Shown: positions 26,077-35,123 of the stretch, in pieces | How positions within the stretch are numbered: the stretch's first letter is position 1 | Layout: each line of letters begins with the position of its first letter | Source of the DNA: Haloarcula rara | GTDB taxonomy: Archaea; Halobacteriota; Halobacteria; Halobacteriales; Haloarculaceae | Direction of reading: 5' to 3' | Assembly (NCBI RefSeq): GCF_029338235.1 | Contig: NZ_CP119785.1 | Location: 434,001 to 498,000, forward strand | Length of the DNA: 64,000 bases | Translations under genes and position numbers: made by a program | The notes under the pieces: model-generated | The model's database searches: none | What the model was told of the DNA's origin: nothing | The model's input: the letters and a program-made list of their open reading frames with translations, nothing else

Positions 26077-26331
26077 CGGCCGCCCAACCCGTACTGTGCC
26101 GGTTTCACGGGAGTAGCCAGCGCCTTCCACACCCTTGGGGGACCCCGCTCGCGGTTCGAGAGAATGTCGCGCGCGCTGTCACGTGCTCGGTCGACAGCGA
26201 CAGTGGGCCACCTGAGCGACCTCATGTATTCAGATAACTGCACACGCCCGGGGGTTAAGGCTTTGTTCGCCCCCCTGCGAGCGCGATGTAGGCGGGACGT
26301 ACGCTCGGTACCCACCCATTTCTCCCAAACA

Positions 26332-26338
26332 TTTATAC
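26332..26338 (+). promoter_or_regulatory. TATA-like box of tfb
   Basis: TTTATAC is centred about 32 bases before the ATG at 26368, leaving a leader of only a few bases. Confidence 0.5.
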
Positions 26339-26367
26339 GTAATTAGCTGTTCTCCGTAAAAGAACAC

Positions 26368-27327
26368 ATGGAACGGCCGACGCGCCAGCGGGACACGGAA
26401 CAGGAGGAGGCTGAGCAGTCGTCCGAGAGCACGGGCCAGCAGACCTGCCCCGAGTGTGAGTCGGAGTCAATCACCAGCGATGGTGGTGGCGAACTCGTCT
26501 GTGAGGACTGCGGACTGGTCATCGAAGACGAGAACATCGACCGCGGGCCGGAGTGGCGCGCGTTCAACCACTCCGAACGACAGTCGAAATCCCGTGTCGG
26601 GGCCCCCACGACACAGACGATGCACGACAAGGGGTTGACGACACAGATCGACTGGAAGGACAAGGACGCCTACGGCCGCTCACTCTCCTCAGAGAAACGC
26701 TCACAGATGCACCGCCTGCGCAAGTGGCAGGAGCGCATTCGCACGAAGGACGCCGGCGAACGCAACCTGCAGTTCGCGCTGTCTGAGATAGACCGCATGG
26801 CCTCCGCACTGGGTGTCCCGCGCTCGGTGCGGGAGGTCGCCTCGGTCATCTATCGGCGCGCCCTCAACGAGGACCTCATCCGCGGGCGTTCCATCGAGGG
26901 TGTCGCCACCGCCTGCCTGTACGCCGCCTGTCGGCAGGAAGGCATCCCCCGCAGCCTGGAGGAAGTGTCGGACGTCTCCCGCGTCGAACAGAAGGAGATC
27001 GGCCGCACCTACCGCTACGTCGCCCAGGAACTCGAACTGAAGATGGAGCCGGTCGACCCCAAGCAGTACGTCCCGCGCTTTGCCTCGGAACTGGACCTCT
27101 CGGAGGAGGTCCAGTCGAAGGCCAACGAAATCATCGACACCACCGCAGAACAGGGGCTGCTCTCGGGCAAATCGCCAACCGGCTACGCCGCCGCCGCGAT
27201 TTACGCCGCCTCGCTGCTCTGTAACGAGAAGAAGACCCAGCGCGAGGTCGCCGACGTGGCCCAGGTGACGGAAGTCACCATCCGGAACCGGTACCAGGAA
27301 CAGATCGAAGCGATGGGCATCCACTGA
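26368..27327 (+). CDS. tfb: Transcription initiation factor TFB
   Basis: Archaeal TFIIB bridges TBP at the TATA box with RNA polymerase. 319 residues. An acidic N-terminal tail precedes the zinc ribbon (CPECE...CEDCG, ~27-49), then the B-reader/linker ([20 protein letters not shown], ~63-82) and two cyclin folds starting near 128 ([20 protein letters not shown]) and 222 ([18 protein letters not shown]). The recognition helix [13 protein letters not shown] that contacts the BRE is intact. Haloarchaea carry several TFB paralogues, and which one this is cannot be told here. Confidence 0.95.
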   Translation: MERPTRQRDTEQEEAEQSSESTGQQTCPECESESITSDGGGELVCEDCGLVIEDENIDRGPEWRAFNHSERQSKSRVGAPTTQTMHDKGLTTQIDWKDKDAYGRSLSSEKRSQMHRLRKWQERIRTKDAGERNLQFALSEIDRMASALGVPRSVREVASVIYRRALNEDLIRGRSIEGVATACLYAACRQEGIPRSLEEVSDVSRVEQKEIGRTYRYVAQELELKMEPVDPKQYVPRFASELDLSEEVQSKANEIIDTTAEQGLLSGKSPTGYAAAAIYAASLLCNEKKTQREVADVAQVTEVTIRNRYQEQIEAMGIH

Positions 27328-27420
27328 CAGAAACTGGGAGAGTGCCGTACCGTATGTGCCGACCCGGGTCGGTGCCAGCCGAAGAGAATCCACGCCGTTC
27401 CTCGTAACTATTTCTCCGTC

Positions 27421-28125
27421 TCAGTCGGCCGTGAGTGCAGTCCCGTCTGCGACAGTCACACTGTCCATCGTCATCCAGGCGTGTAAGGCGATGAGGCCGA
27501 AGCCGACCTTCGTCACGACGTCAAGATAGACGATGACCAGCGACGCCGTCTCGACGTCCATCAGGCCGATGCCGGACGCACCGAGCAGCCAGACGACGGG
27601 GTAGACCGACCAGAGGACGACGACGAAGTTCCTGAGTGTGCGGTAGAGGCTGGCCTCCACGTCCGAGAGCGAGGCGACGGCCGCACCGGCCACGTCGTAG
27701 TACAGCAGGTAGACGACGCCGGCGAACGCGGCCGAGCCGAGTGCGAACAGTGCGTATGCGAGCGCCCCGCTGGTCACTGCGCCGGCGAAGCCAAAGACGA
27801 TGGTGAGCGCCTGGAGACCGACCAGTTTGCCGATGGTCTCGCGGTTCGCGTTGGCGAGCAGCCCCAGATAGAGGACGTTTATCGGCGTCGTCAGCAGCCA
27901 GTCGACGTACCGGACCACGTAGACAGTGTGGCCGCCGCCGTCGATGGCGCCGACATCCAGAACCAACAGGAGATACGCGAAGATGGCGATACCAGGAATC
28001 GCGACCAGCAACAGATACCGTTTCCGCGTCGCTTCGGGGACCAGCGTGTACCCGTAGGCCAGCAGCGCGGTCCCGAGCAGTTCGCCGAGCAGTCCCAGCG
28101 TGAACCAGGTCGTTATCGTGGTCAT
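27421..28125 (-). CDS. sop2: Sensory rhodopsin II
   Basis: Seven-helix retinal photoreceptor that triggers blue-light avoidance through its transducer HtrII. 234 residues. Helix C has RYVDWLLTTP with the counter-ion Asp ~73, and the position of the proton donor Asp of bacteriorhodopsin is aromatic (NVLYLGLL), so it is not a pump. Helix G carries the Schiff-base lysine in DVVTKVGFGLIAL (K ~206), preceded by the Thr typical of SRII, and helix F has the matching Tyr in WSVYPVVWLLG. The gene follows htrII by two bases. Confidence 0.95.
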   Translation of the reverse strand: MTTITTWFTLGLLGELLGTALLAYGYTLVPEATRKRYLLLVAIPGIAIFAYLLLVLDVGAIDGGGHTVYVVRYVDWLLTTPINVLYLGLLANANRETIGKLVGLQALTIVFGFAGAVTSGALAYALFALGSAAFAGVVYLLYYDVAGAAVASLSDVEASLYRTLRNFVVVLWSVYPVVWLLGASGIGLMDVETASLVIVYLDVVTKVGFGLIALHAWMTMDSVTVADGTALTAD

Positions 28126-28127
28126 GT

Positions 28128-30449
28128 TCAGTCGTCCCCCGTCGCGGCCGCCTCGGTCGTATCGTCCAGCCCGTCCTCGTCGACATCGAACTGGTCGAGG
28201 ACCGATTCGAGGTCCTCTGCGCGGGCGCGCAGTTCCTGGGCGGAGTCGGTCACCGTCTCGATGGAGGCCGCCTGGTCGTCGGCCGCGCCGGCGACGGTGT
28301 CGGCCTCAGCCGCCGTCTGCTGGGAGATACTGCTCAGTTCGTCGATGGTCGTCTGTACGTCCTGTGCGGTTCGGGCCTGCTCCTCCGTCGCGCGGTCTAT
28401 CTCCTGGATGCCGGTGTCGACCTCCTCGGTGTACTCGACGATGGTCTCCAGGGCATCGACGGTCTCCTCGACGGTCTCGACCCCCTCTGAGATGCGCTCG
28501 CTCGTCGACTCGATGGTGTCGACGGTGTCACCCGCCTGGGACTGGATGCGCTCGATACGGTCCTCGATGTCCGCGGCGGCGGCTTTCGTCTCCTCGGCGA
28601 GTCCCTTTATCTCGTCGGCGACGACGGCGAACCCGTCGCCGTCCTTGTCGGCGTGTGCGGCCTCGATAGAGGCGTTCAGCGCCAGCATGTTCGTCTGCTC
28701 GACGATGTTCGTGATGACGCTCACGATGTCGCCGATCTCCTCCAGGTCGGCCTCCAGCGCGTTTATTTCGCTCACCGTCTCGGCGGTCTCCTCGTCGATG
28801 GCGCTCATCTCCTGGATGGCGTCCTGGGCGGCTTCGCGGCCGTCCTCACCGACATCAGCGGCCGACTGGGACGTGCTCGCTACCTCCTGGGCCGAGGCAG
28901 CCACCTCTTCGGCGGTCGCCGAGAGGTTGTCCATCTCGGCCGACCCCTCCTGGAGGCGCTCGCTCTGCTCGCTCGCGCCCTCGAATATCTCCTCGATGGA
29001 CTGTGAGACCTGCTGGCTCGCCATTCCGACGCGCTCGGCGTTGGTCTCGACCCGGTCGCTGGCCCCCATCACGTTGTCGGCGAACTCCTGCATATCCGTG
29101 ATAGTGCCAGCGAGCGCGTCGAGGGTCGCGTTTATCTCGCGGCCGACGTCGGCCATGGCATCGCTCATGCTATCGATGTCGACGCGAGCGGTGAGGTCGC
29201 CGTCGGCGGCCGATTCCAGCGTGGTGGAGTACTCCTCTGCTTTCAGTTCGAGGTGACTCGAGAGGGCCTGCATCTCGTTGCGCTCGGCCTCGACCTCTGT
29301 CTGTGCTTGCTCGGCCTCCCGTTTGGCCGACTCCGCCTCCTCGCGGGCGGCTTCCGCGTCGGATATCTTCGACCGGAGGTTCGTCCGCATGTTGTCGAAC
29401 GCACCGTACAGCGTGCCGAACTCGTCCGACCGAGCGGTCTCGAGGTCGACGTCGAGGTCTCCGCCGGCCATCGCCTCTGCCTTCGAGGAGAGCCGGCGCA
29501 GCGATGCGATGGTGCTGCCGCCGATGGTCACCCCGACCAGCCCGAGGTTGATGACCGCAAGCAGGATGAGCCCCACGAGGTCCGAGTTAATCTGGTCTGC
29601 GAGGGCGTAGGCCTGGGTCCGGTCGGCGTGGACCATCACCGACCAGTCGTGGCTCTCGAGCCGAGAGATTCCCATCAGCGTCTCGTCGGTCTCGACGAAC
29701 GTGCTCTGGCCGCTGTCGAGTGAGCTCACCGGGTTGTCCGCACCCGACGCGACCGGTGCGCTCGAACCGATACGCGAGGTGTTCGGGTGGGCGATGAACT
29801 CACCGTCCCCGTTGACGACAGTGGTGTAAGACCCCTCGCGCTGGTTCGATATCGACTCGGCCCGAGCCTCGAGGTCTGTCATGTAGACGATGGAGCGGTT
29901 CTCTGCCCCGGCCACCGGCGAGACGACGGCGATTATCGGATGGTCGACGACGGACACCGAGAACGGGTCGGTGACGTGGGTGTCGTCGGGCCCGCTGAAC
30001 TCGGGCGGGTCAGTCGCGAAGGCCGCGCCCTGTTCGGTGGCGTTGACGCCGACGAACTGCTCGTTCGAGCTGGCGGTGATGGTCCCGTTCGAGGTGTCGA
30101 CGTAGTGGACCGCCACGACGTCGGGTGGCACCTCCTCGTTCTCTACGAGGCCCGTCAGTCTGTCCTGGACGGCCGACTGCGAGCCGTCCGCGAAGACGGG
30201 CAGGCGCGAAGTCGTTCGAACGTCCCGGCGGGCCGTCGTCAGCCAGCCGTCGAGCTGTGCCGCCTGCGTATCGGACAGCGCCGTCGTGTCGCCCTCGACG
30301 TCCTCCGCGAGCGTCGACGACGCCTGGACGCTGATGACAGCGCCGAAGGCGACGACGACGATGATGGCGAACGCGAGTGCGACGCCGAGTCGCGCGGCGT
30401 AACTGTCGCCGACGAAACTCGGCAGCGGCGAATCCCGGTCTGTTGGCAT
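28128..30449 (-). CDS. htr2: Sensory rhodopsin II transducer, chemotaxis-type
   Basis: 774 residues. TM1 is at about 20-42 (LGVALAFAIIVVVAFGAVIS) and TM2 at about 283-305 (LVGLILLAVINLGLVGVTIGG), with roughly 240 residues outside the cell in between that look like a Cache-type ligand domain. HAMP follows (SSKAEAMAGGDLDVDLETAR), then a long coiled coil and the methyl-accepting tip with the conserved hairpin NIVEQTNMLALNASIEAAHA near 595. It signals to CheW/CheA. The size of the outer domain suggests a second, chemical stimulus besides light. The start MPTDRDSPLPS is preferred over an in-frame one 8 codons earlier. Confidence 0.93.
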   Translation of the reverse strand: MPTDRDSPLPSFVGDSYAARLGVALAFAIIVVVAFGAVISVQASSTLAEDVEGDTTALSDTQAAQLDGWLTTARRDVRTTSRLPVFADGSQSAVQDRLTGLVENEEVPPDVVAVHYVDTSNGTITASSNEQFVGVNATEQGAAFATDPPEFSGPDDTHVTDPFSVSVVDHPIIAVVSPVAGAENRSIVYMTDLEARAESISNQREGSYTTVVNGDGEFIAHPNTSRIGSSAPVASGADNPVSSLDSGQSTFVETDETLMGISRLESHDWSVMVHADRTQAYALADQINSDLVGLILLAVINLGLVGVTIGGSTIASLRRLSSKAEAMAGGDLDVDLETARSDEFGTLYGAFDNMRTNLRSKISDAEAAREEAESAKREAEQAQTEVEAERNEMQALSSHLELKAEEYSTTLESAADGDLTARVDIDSMSDAMADVGREINATLDALAGTITDMQEFADNVMGASDRVETNAERVGMASQQVSQSIEEIFEGASEQSERLQEGSAEMDNLSATAEEVAASAQEVASTSQSAADVGEDGREAAQDAIQEMSAIDEETAETVSEINALEADLEEIGDIVSVITNIVEQTNMLALNASIEAAHADKDGDGFAVVADEIKGLAEETKAAAADIEDRIERIQSQAGDTVDTIESTSERISEGVETVEETVDALETIVEYTEEVDTGIQEIDRATEEQARTAQDVQTTIDELSSISQQTAAEADTVAGAADDQAASIETVTDSAQELRARAEDLESVLDQFDVDEDGLDDTTEAAATGDD

Positions 30450-30591
30450 CCGTTGTGTATCAGGCAATAACAAGCTAAAGCGTTCCTCCGCTATTCTCAG
30501 GGTTGAAAACTGGGGGGGGGCGCGAACGGAGTGTCAGTGACTCACCCAAACAGTGATATGTGCGGACAGCAGATGGTAGTTTTATCTGCCA

Positions 30592-31941
30592 ATGACCTCG
30601 GAGAGAGACCCCCGTGCGCTCGTCGCCGAGGTCCTCACCGCGACCGACGTGGACCGTGACCACGTCCCGCGACTGCTCGACCTCCTCGACGCCGGTGACC
30701 GGCAGGTCCGCCTGGGTGCGGCGACGGCACTGTGTGTCGTCACTGACGAACATCCCGGTGACGTGGCCTCGCTGGTCGGGCAACTCGCGGACCGCACCGA
30801 CGAGAGCCTGGCCGCCACGCTCGCACTCGAGTACGTCGCCGACCGGTATCCGACTATCGTCGAGGAGCGGCTGGACCAGTGGGAGTCGACCGTCGAACCC
30901 GCCCACGGTGTCGACCGGTCGACGCCTACGCGCGGCGGGTCCGACGGACGTGACGTCGGCCGGACCAGAATCGCCGGCGAGGGGGCCACTGACGGCCGTC
31001 AGGTGTACACCGACGACGGAGACGACGAGAAGCGACCGCACGCGACCGACGACGAGGACAACAACACCATCGGGCAGCGACCCCAGGCGGCCGACGCCGA
31101 GTGGCGCTCGCTCGTCGAGTACGAGAGTCGGTTCGACCGCCTCTCGATTTTGGCTCCGCGTGAGCGCCGCCGCTACGGCGACACCTACCGGACGCTTGGC
31201 GTGGTCGACGAGACCGAGTACGCCGTCGCCCTGCGGCTACTCGACAGCCCCGAGGGGGGCGACGCGGCCTTTGCCGCCCAGCTGGCGACCCGGCTGGAGG
31301 AGTGGGGCGCCGTCTCCGACGTTGACAACGTCGTGACGCTGTACGACTGGAAAGCCGACCCGCGGCTGTGGCTGGCGACCGAGTACACGGCTGAGACGCT
31401 GGCCGATCAGGGGCGGTTCCCGCCGGCCGAGGCTGCCTGGCACGCCGAGCGGCTCGCGGCGGCGGTCTCGACACTCCACGAGCGCGGGGTGGTCCACGCC
31501 GGCATCGACGCCGACGCGGTCGCCTACTACGGGAACGTCATCGAGGAGGGAGACAGGCAGCCGCCGCTGCTCGATGACCTCGGGCTGCTGTCGGTGTACC
31601 GCCACCAGTTCGACCCGGCGCAGTTTCTCGACCCCCGGTACGCCGCCCCGGAGTACTATCAGCGACGGTTCGGCCGTATCGACCACGCCACCGACATCTA
31701 CGGGCTCGGTGCGGTCTGTTACCGACTGTTCACCGGGGAGCCACCCTACACCGGTGCGTTCGAGGCGGTCCGTGACGAGGTCCTGTCGTCGGGCCCACCG
31801 GACCCCTCCGCTGTCGCGGACGTCCCGCCCGCGGTCGACGACATCGTCGGCAAGGCGATGGCCCGGCGGAAGCTCGCCCGCTACGAGACGGCTGCCCACC
31901 TCCGGCAGGAGCTCCGGAGCCTGCGGGGTGACGATGCGTAG
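30592..31941 (+). CDS. HEAT-like repeat and pseudokinase protein
   Basis: 449 residues. Residues ~10-100 look like HEAT-type helices (VPRLLDLLDAGDRQVRLGAA). A charged linker (~105-165) leads to a protein-kinase fold (~180-445). Key catalytic positions are changed: the VAIK lysine is Arg (YAVALRLL, ~215), HRDLKxxN reads HAGIDADAV (~301), and DFG is DLG (~329). The structural APE-like PEYYQRRFG and the DIYGLGAVCYRLFTGEPPY helix remain. It should therefore be a pseudokinase, probably a scaffold. The gene overlaps the following membrane-protein gene by 8 bases, so the two products likely work together. Confidence 0.8.
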   Translation: MTSERDPRALVAEVLTATDVDRDHVPRLLDLLDAGDRQVRLGAATALCVVTDEHPGDVASLVGQLADRTDESLAATLALEYVADRYPTIVEERLDQWESTVEPAHGVDRSTPTRGGSDGRDVGRTRIAGEGATDGRQVYTDDGDDEKRPHATDDEDNNTIGQRPQAADAEWRSLVEYESRFDRLSILAPRERRRYGDTYRTLGVVDETEYAVALRLLDSPEGGDAAFAAQLATRLEEWGAVSDVDNVVTLYDWKADPRLWLATEYTAETLADQGRFPPAEAAWHAERLAAAVSTLHERGVVHAGIDADAVAYYGNVIEEGDRQPPLLDDLGLLSVYRHQFDPAQFLDPRYAAPEYYQRRFGRIDHATDIYGLGAVCYRLFTGEPPYTGAFEAVRDEVLSSGPPDPSAVADVPPAVDDIVGKAMARRKLARYETAAHLRQELRSLRGDDA

Positions 31942-32659
31942 CATCGCCGTCGGCCTGCCGTACGCGCCGAACAACCCGAACCTGACGTTCATTTTCTTCA
32001 TCGCGCTTTCGCTGCTTTCGGTGCTCGGCGTCCGGTTCAGTTACTACGCCTACCGGAACCGCCAGACGAGCGAGGTCGGAACGGGCGAGCGCCTCTGGGA
32101 GTCACTCGTCCTCGCGGGGCTGTGTTCGGTCGGCTTTGCCCTGCTGGGGCTGATCGAACTGCTGACGGTGTACGTGTTGCCGTTCAAGATGGGGCTGCTC
32201 CTGGCGGCGGTGTTCGTCCTCGCAGTCGCGCTTCGGGTGCTGTATCGCAGCGTCGTCCCGGCGAGGGCCGGGAGCGAGGCCGACTCGGAACGGGGGTTGA
32301 CCCGGGCGGCCGTCGTCGGTGTCGGCGTCGTCTTCGCGGGGCTGGCACTGGTCGGTCGCCACCCGCTCTTGCTCGCGGTCATGGGCGTGAGTGCCCTCGG
32401 ATTCGCGCTGGCGGGCGGGCTCTACGGCCGACGCGGGGCGGCGGAGGCGCGCGTCCAGGGCACCGTCGTCGATACGCTGTTGCGCCACCTCCTACCGGTG
32501 TTGCTGTTTGCGGCGCTGGTGCCGGCGCTCGACCTGGCCGTCCTCGTCGGCCTCGACCGTATCGTCGTCCTGCATATCCAGGTCGTCTTCGTCATCATGA
32601 CCGCGACGACCCTGATGACGGCGACTATCAAACTCCGACAGAACCTGGCGAGCCTGTAA
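31934..32659 (+). CDS. Multi-pass membrane protein, partner of the pseudokinase
   Basis: 241 residues with about seven hydrophobic segments, among them NLTFIFFIALSLLSVLGV, LVLAGLCSVGFALLGLIEL, MGLLLAAVFVLAVALRVLY and LLPVLLFAALVPALDLAVL. Short arginine-containing loops suggest the usual inside-positive topology. No signature residues are recognised. The ATG at 31934 lies inside the last codons of the kinase-like gene (a GTG two codons earlier is possible), a strong sign of coupled translation. The seven-segment layout recalls 7TM receptor-type proteins, but this is only a count. Confidence 0.7.
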   Translation: MRSIAVGLPYAPNNPNLTFIFFIALSLLSVLGVRFSYYAYRNRQTSEVGTGERLWESLVLAGLCSVGFALLGLIELLTVYVLPFKMGLLLAAVFVLAVALRVLYRSVVPARAGSEADSERGLTRAAVVGVGVVFAGLALVGRHPLLLAVMGVSALGFALAGGLYGRRGAAEARVQGTVVDTLLRHLLPVLLFAALVPALDLAVLVGLDRIVVLHIQVVFVIMTATTLMTATIKLRQNLASL

Positions 32660-32730
32660 CCGGCCCGCTGTCAGCGGTCGTCGTGTCTGCCGACCGGAAC
32701 TTTTTGCAGGCCGGGGCCCTCGGTTCGCTC

Positions 32731-33441
32731 ATGTCCGTCAGCTTCGATTTCGACGGTGAGGTCGCACTGGTCACCGGCGTCGGCGGGGCGCTGGGCAGTT
32801 CCGTCGCCAACGCCTTCCTGGAAGCCGGCGCCACGGTCTGTGGCGCCGATGTAGTCGCACCCGACAGCGACGACTTCCAGCTCGAGGACCCCGACCGCAT
32901 CCACTTCCACCAGGGCGACTTCACCGACGAGGGAGACGTCGCCGACACAATCGAGGCCATCGTCGACGAGCACGGCCGGCTCGACTACCTCCTGAACATC
33001 GCCGGAACGTGGCGCGGCGGCGACCCCATCCACGAGACCGACGCGGACACCTTCGATTTCCTCTTCGGGGTCAACCTCAAGACGATGTTCCTGGCCTCGA
33101 AACACGCGCTCCCGCACGTCCAGGAGACCGAGGGGAGCATCGTCTCGGTCTCCGCGCGGTCCTCGCTGGAGGGCGGCGAGGGCGACGGCCTCTACCGGGC
33201 GACCAAAGCCGGGGTCCGCATCCTGACCGAGACCATCGCCGAGGAGAACCTCGGCACGGTGCGAGCAAACAGCGTCATGCCGAGCGTCATCGACACGCCG
33301 ATGAACCGCGACATGATGCCCGACGCCGACTTCGACGCGTGGGTCGACCCCGAGGAAATCGCCGCCGTCATGCTGTTTCTTTGTTCGGACGCGGCGGGGG
33401 TCACGAGTGGCGCCGCCGTGCCGGTCTACGGCGAAGCATAG
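32731..33441 (+). CDS. Short-chain dehydrogenase/reductase
   Basis: 236 residues, classical SDR. The NAD(P)-binding glycine motif is VTGVGGALGSSVANAFLEAG (~14-33), NIAGTW replaces the NNAG stretch, the catalytic Ser is in SIVSVSARSSLEG (~138) and the YxxxK pair in GLYRATKAGVR (~151). Substrate unknown; members act on sugars, polyols or acyl chains. A T-rich promoter box (CTTTTTG, 32700-32706) stands ~27 bases before the ATG. A strong hairpin tract follows the stop codon directly. Confidence 0.88.
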   Translation: MSVSFDFDGEVALVTGVGGALGSSVANAFLEAGATVCGADVVAPDSDDFQLEDPDRIHFHQGDFTDEGDVADTIEAIVDEHGRLDYLLNIAGTWRGGDPIHETDADTFDFLFGVNLKTMFLASKHALPHVQETEGSIVSVSARSSLEGGEGDGLYRATKAGVRILTETIAEENLGTVRANSVMPSVIDTPMNRDMMPDADFDAWVDPEEIAAVMLFLCSDAAGVTSGAAVPVYGEA

Positions 33442-33731
33442 CGAGGGTCCGACCGCAGGGAGGACCCTCGAAGCGAACCGGAGCGGGACCGGGGGTCCCG
33501 CAGGCAGTCGGGCGGCACGGCCGCCCGACGACGGCGAGCGGAGCGAGCCGGAGAGCACTGGCGAGCCACAGACCGAGCAGAGGCAGCGCCCTGACGAGCA
33601 ACGAGCCGTGCCGGTCGCCGTCCCGTCGGCGACCGAGCAGTCACTAGCTGTCGGACCCTGTGGCGACAATGGACCGAAAGGAAAACAACCACAGTTGTTA
33701 ACAGCGCTGCGGGAGTAGTTCGGCACGGAAA
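33442..33731. repeat. Hairpin tract after the SDR gene, leader of the NSS transporter gene
   Basis: Right after the stop come GAGGGTCC...GGACCCTC (33452-33475), GGGACCGGGGGTCCC (about 33485-33500), a TCGGGCGG...CCGCCCGA stem and a GGTCGCCG/CGGCGACC stem near 33611-33631. The words CGAAGC and AGCGAG from the gene end are repeated at the feet of the stems. No protein reads convincingly. The last 60 bases before 33732 are less GC-rich and may hold the transporter promoter. Confidence 0.6.
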
Positions 33732-35075
33732 ATGGCAGAACGTGAAACGTGGGCGACCCGTCCTGGGTTTATACTGGCAGCCATCGGGAGCGCAGTCGGT
33801 CTCGGGAACCTCTGGCAGTTCCCGTTCAAGACCGCGACCAACGGCGGGGCGGCCTTTGTCGCCTTCTACCTCCTCGCCGTCGTCGCCATCGGCTTCCCGG
33901 CGATGCTCGCGGAGTTCGTGCTGGGCCGGCGGACCAACGTCAACGCCGTCGACGCCTTCGCCAGGCTGGGCCACCGGCGGTGGCGGGCCGTGGGCGCGCT
34001 GGCCGTCCTCACGGGCTTCTGGATCCTCTCGTACTACAACGTCGTCGGCGGGTGGGTGTTACGCTATATCCTGGGGAGTGCCCGGGGCGCGTACTTCGCA
34101 GACCCGGGGGGGTACTTCGGCGCGGTGTCGGCGGGTCCAGAGGCGGTGCTCGCCCAGGCGCTCTTCCTGGCACTGGTGGTCGGTATCGTCTCGCTCGGCA
34201 TCGAGGACGGTATCGAGGCGGCGACGAAGCTGATGGTGCCGAGCATCCTCATCCTGATGGTCGCCCTGGCCGTCTGGGTGACGACCCTTCCCGGCGCCGG
34301 TGCTGGCTACGACTTTTTCCTCTCGCCGGACCTGTCGGCGATGGTCGCAAACGCCGGGAGCATCATCCCCTTCGCCGTCGGACAGGCCTTCTTCACGCTC
34401 TCGCTGGGGATGGCCATCATGGTGACCTACTCCTCCTACGTCGGTGGCGACGACAACCTCGTCGTCGACGGAGGGGCCATCGTCGTGACGAACACGCTCG
34501 TCGGCGTGCTCGCCGGCCTGGTCGTCTTCCCCATCCTGTTGACCATCGGTGCCGACATCACGACCCAGACCGGCGGCGCGGGCGCGCTGTTTGTCGCCAC
34601 CGCCGCGGGCTTTGGCTCGGTCCCTTTCGGCCGGCTGTTCGGCGTCGTCTTCTTCGGTGTCGTCCTCATCGCGGCCCTGTCCTCGGCCATCAGCCTGCTC
34701 GAGGTGACTGTCGCCTACGCCAACGACAACTACGACGTGTCCCGGACGGTGCTCGCGCCAGCCATCGGTGTCGCGCTCTTCCTGCTGGGGCTGCCCTCGG
34801 CGTGGGACACGGACTGGCTGACCTGGTTCGATAGCGTGGCCTACCAGCTCTTCCTCCCGCTGTCGGTGCTGGCGACGACTATCTTCGTCGGGTGGGTCCT
34901 CGGGGCCGACGCCGTCGCCGAGTTGCGCGAGGGGACTGACGGGCTGGGGGCCGGCGGTGACGCGTGGCTCTGGACGCTCCGTATCGTCGTCGTGGTCGCC
35001 GTACTGGCGACGCTCGCACTGGGGGTCAACGAACTGTTCCTCGTCGAGGACGGCGCCTTCTTCGCGCCCTTCTGA
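33732..35075 (+). CDS. Sodium-dependent NSS-family transporter, paralogue 1
   Basis: 447 residues, neurotransmitter:sodium symporter (LeuT) fold, Na+-driven uptake of an amino acid or similar solute. TM1 has the unwound Na+-site sequence GFILAAIGSAVGLGNLWQFPF (split here: GFILAAIGSAVGLGN, then LWQFPF), with TATNGGAAFVAFYLL as TM2. GQAFFTLSLGMAIMVTYSSY corresponds to TM6 and AALSSAISLLEVTVAY to TM8. The C-terminus is shorter than in animal members, about 11-12 helices. The next gene is a close paralogue, so a tandem duplication is likely. Confidence 0.9.
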   Translation: MAERETWATRPGFILAAIGSAVGLGNLWQFPFKTATNGGAAFVAFYLLAVVAIGFPAMLAEFVLGRRTNVNAVDAFARLGHRRWRAVGALAVLTGFWILSYYNVVGGWVLRYILGSARGAYFADPGGYFGAVSAGPEAVLAQALFLALVVGIVSLGIEDGIEAATKLMVPSILILMVALAVWVTTLPGAGAGYDFFLSPDLSAMVANAGSIIPFAVGQAFFTLSLGMAIMVTYSSYVGGDDNLVVDGGAIVVTNTLVGVLAGLVVFPILLTIGADITTQTGGAGALFVATAAGFGSVPFGRLFGVVFFGVVLIAALSSAISLLEVTVAYANDNYDVSRTVLAPAIGVALFLLGLPSAWDTDWLTWFDSVAYQLFLPLSVLATTIFVGWVLGADAVAELREGTDGLGAGGDAWLWTLRIVVVVAVLATLALGVNELFLVEDGAFFAPF

Positions 35076-35123
35076 CACCGTGCACCCGACGCGATTTTCA
35101 CCGCACACACCGAGCGGGGGACG

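Noticed and set aside
30512..30520. Run of nine G before the pseudokinase gene
   Set aside because: It lies outside coding sequence and well before the start, so phase variation by frame is not possible. It was noted only as a likely place for sequence error.
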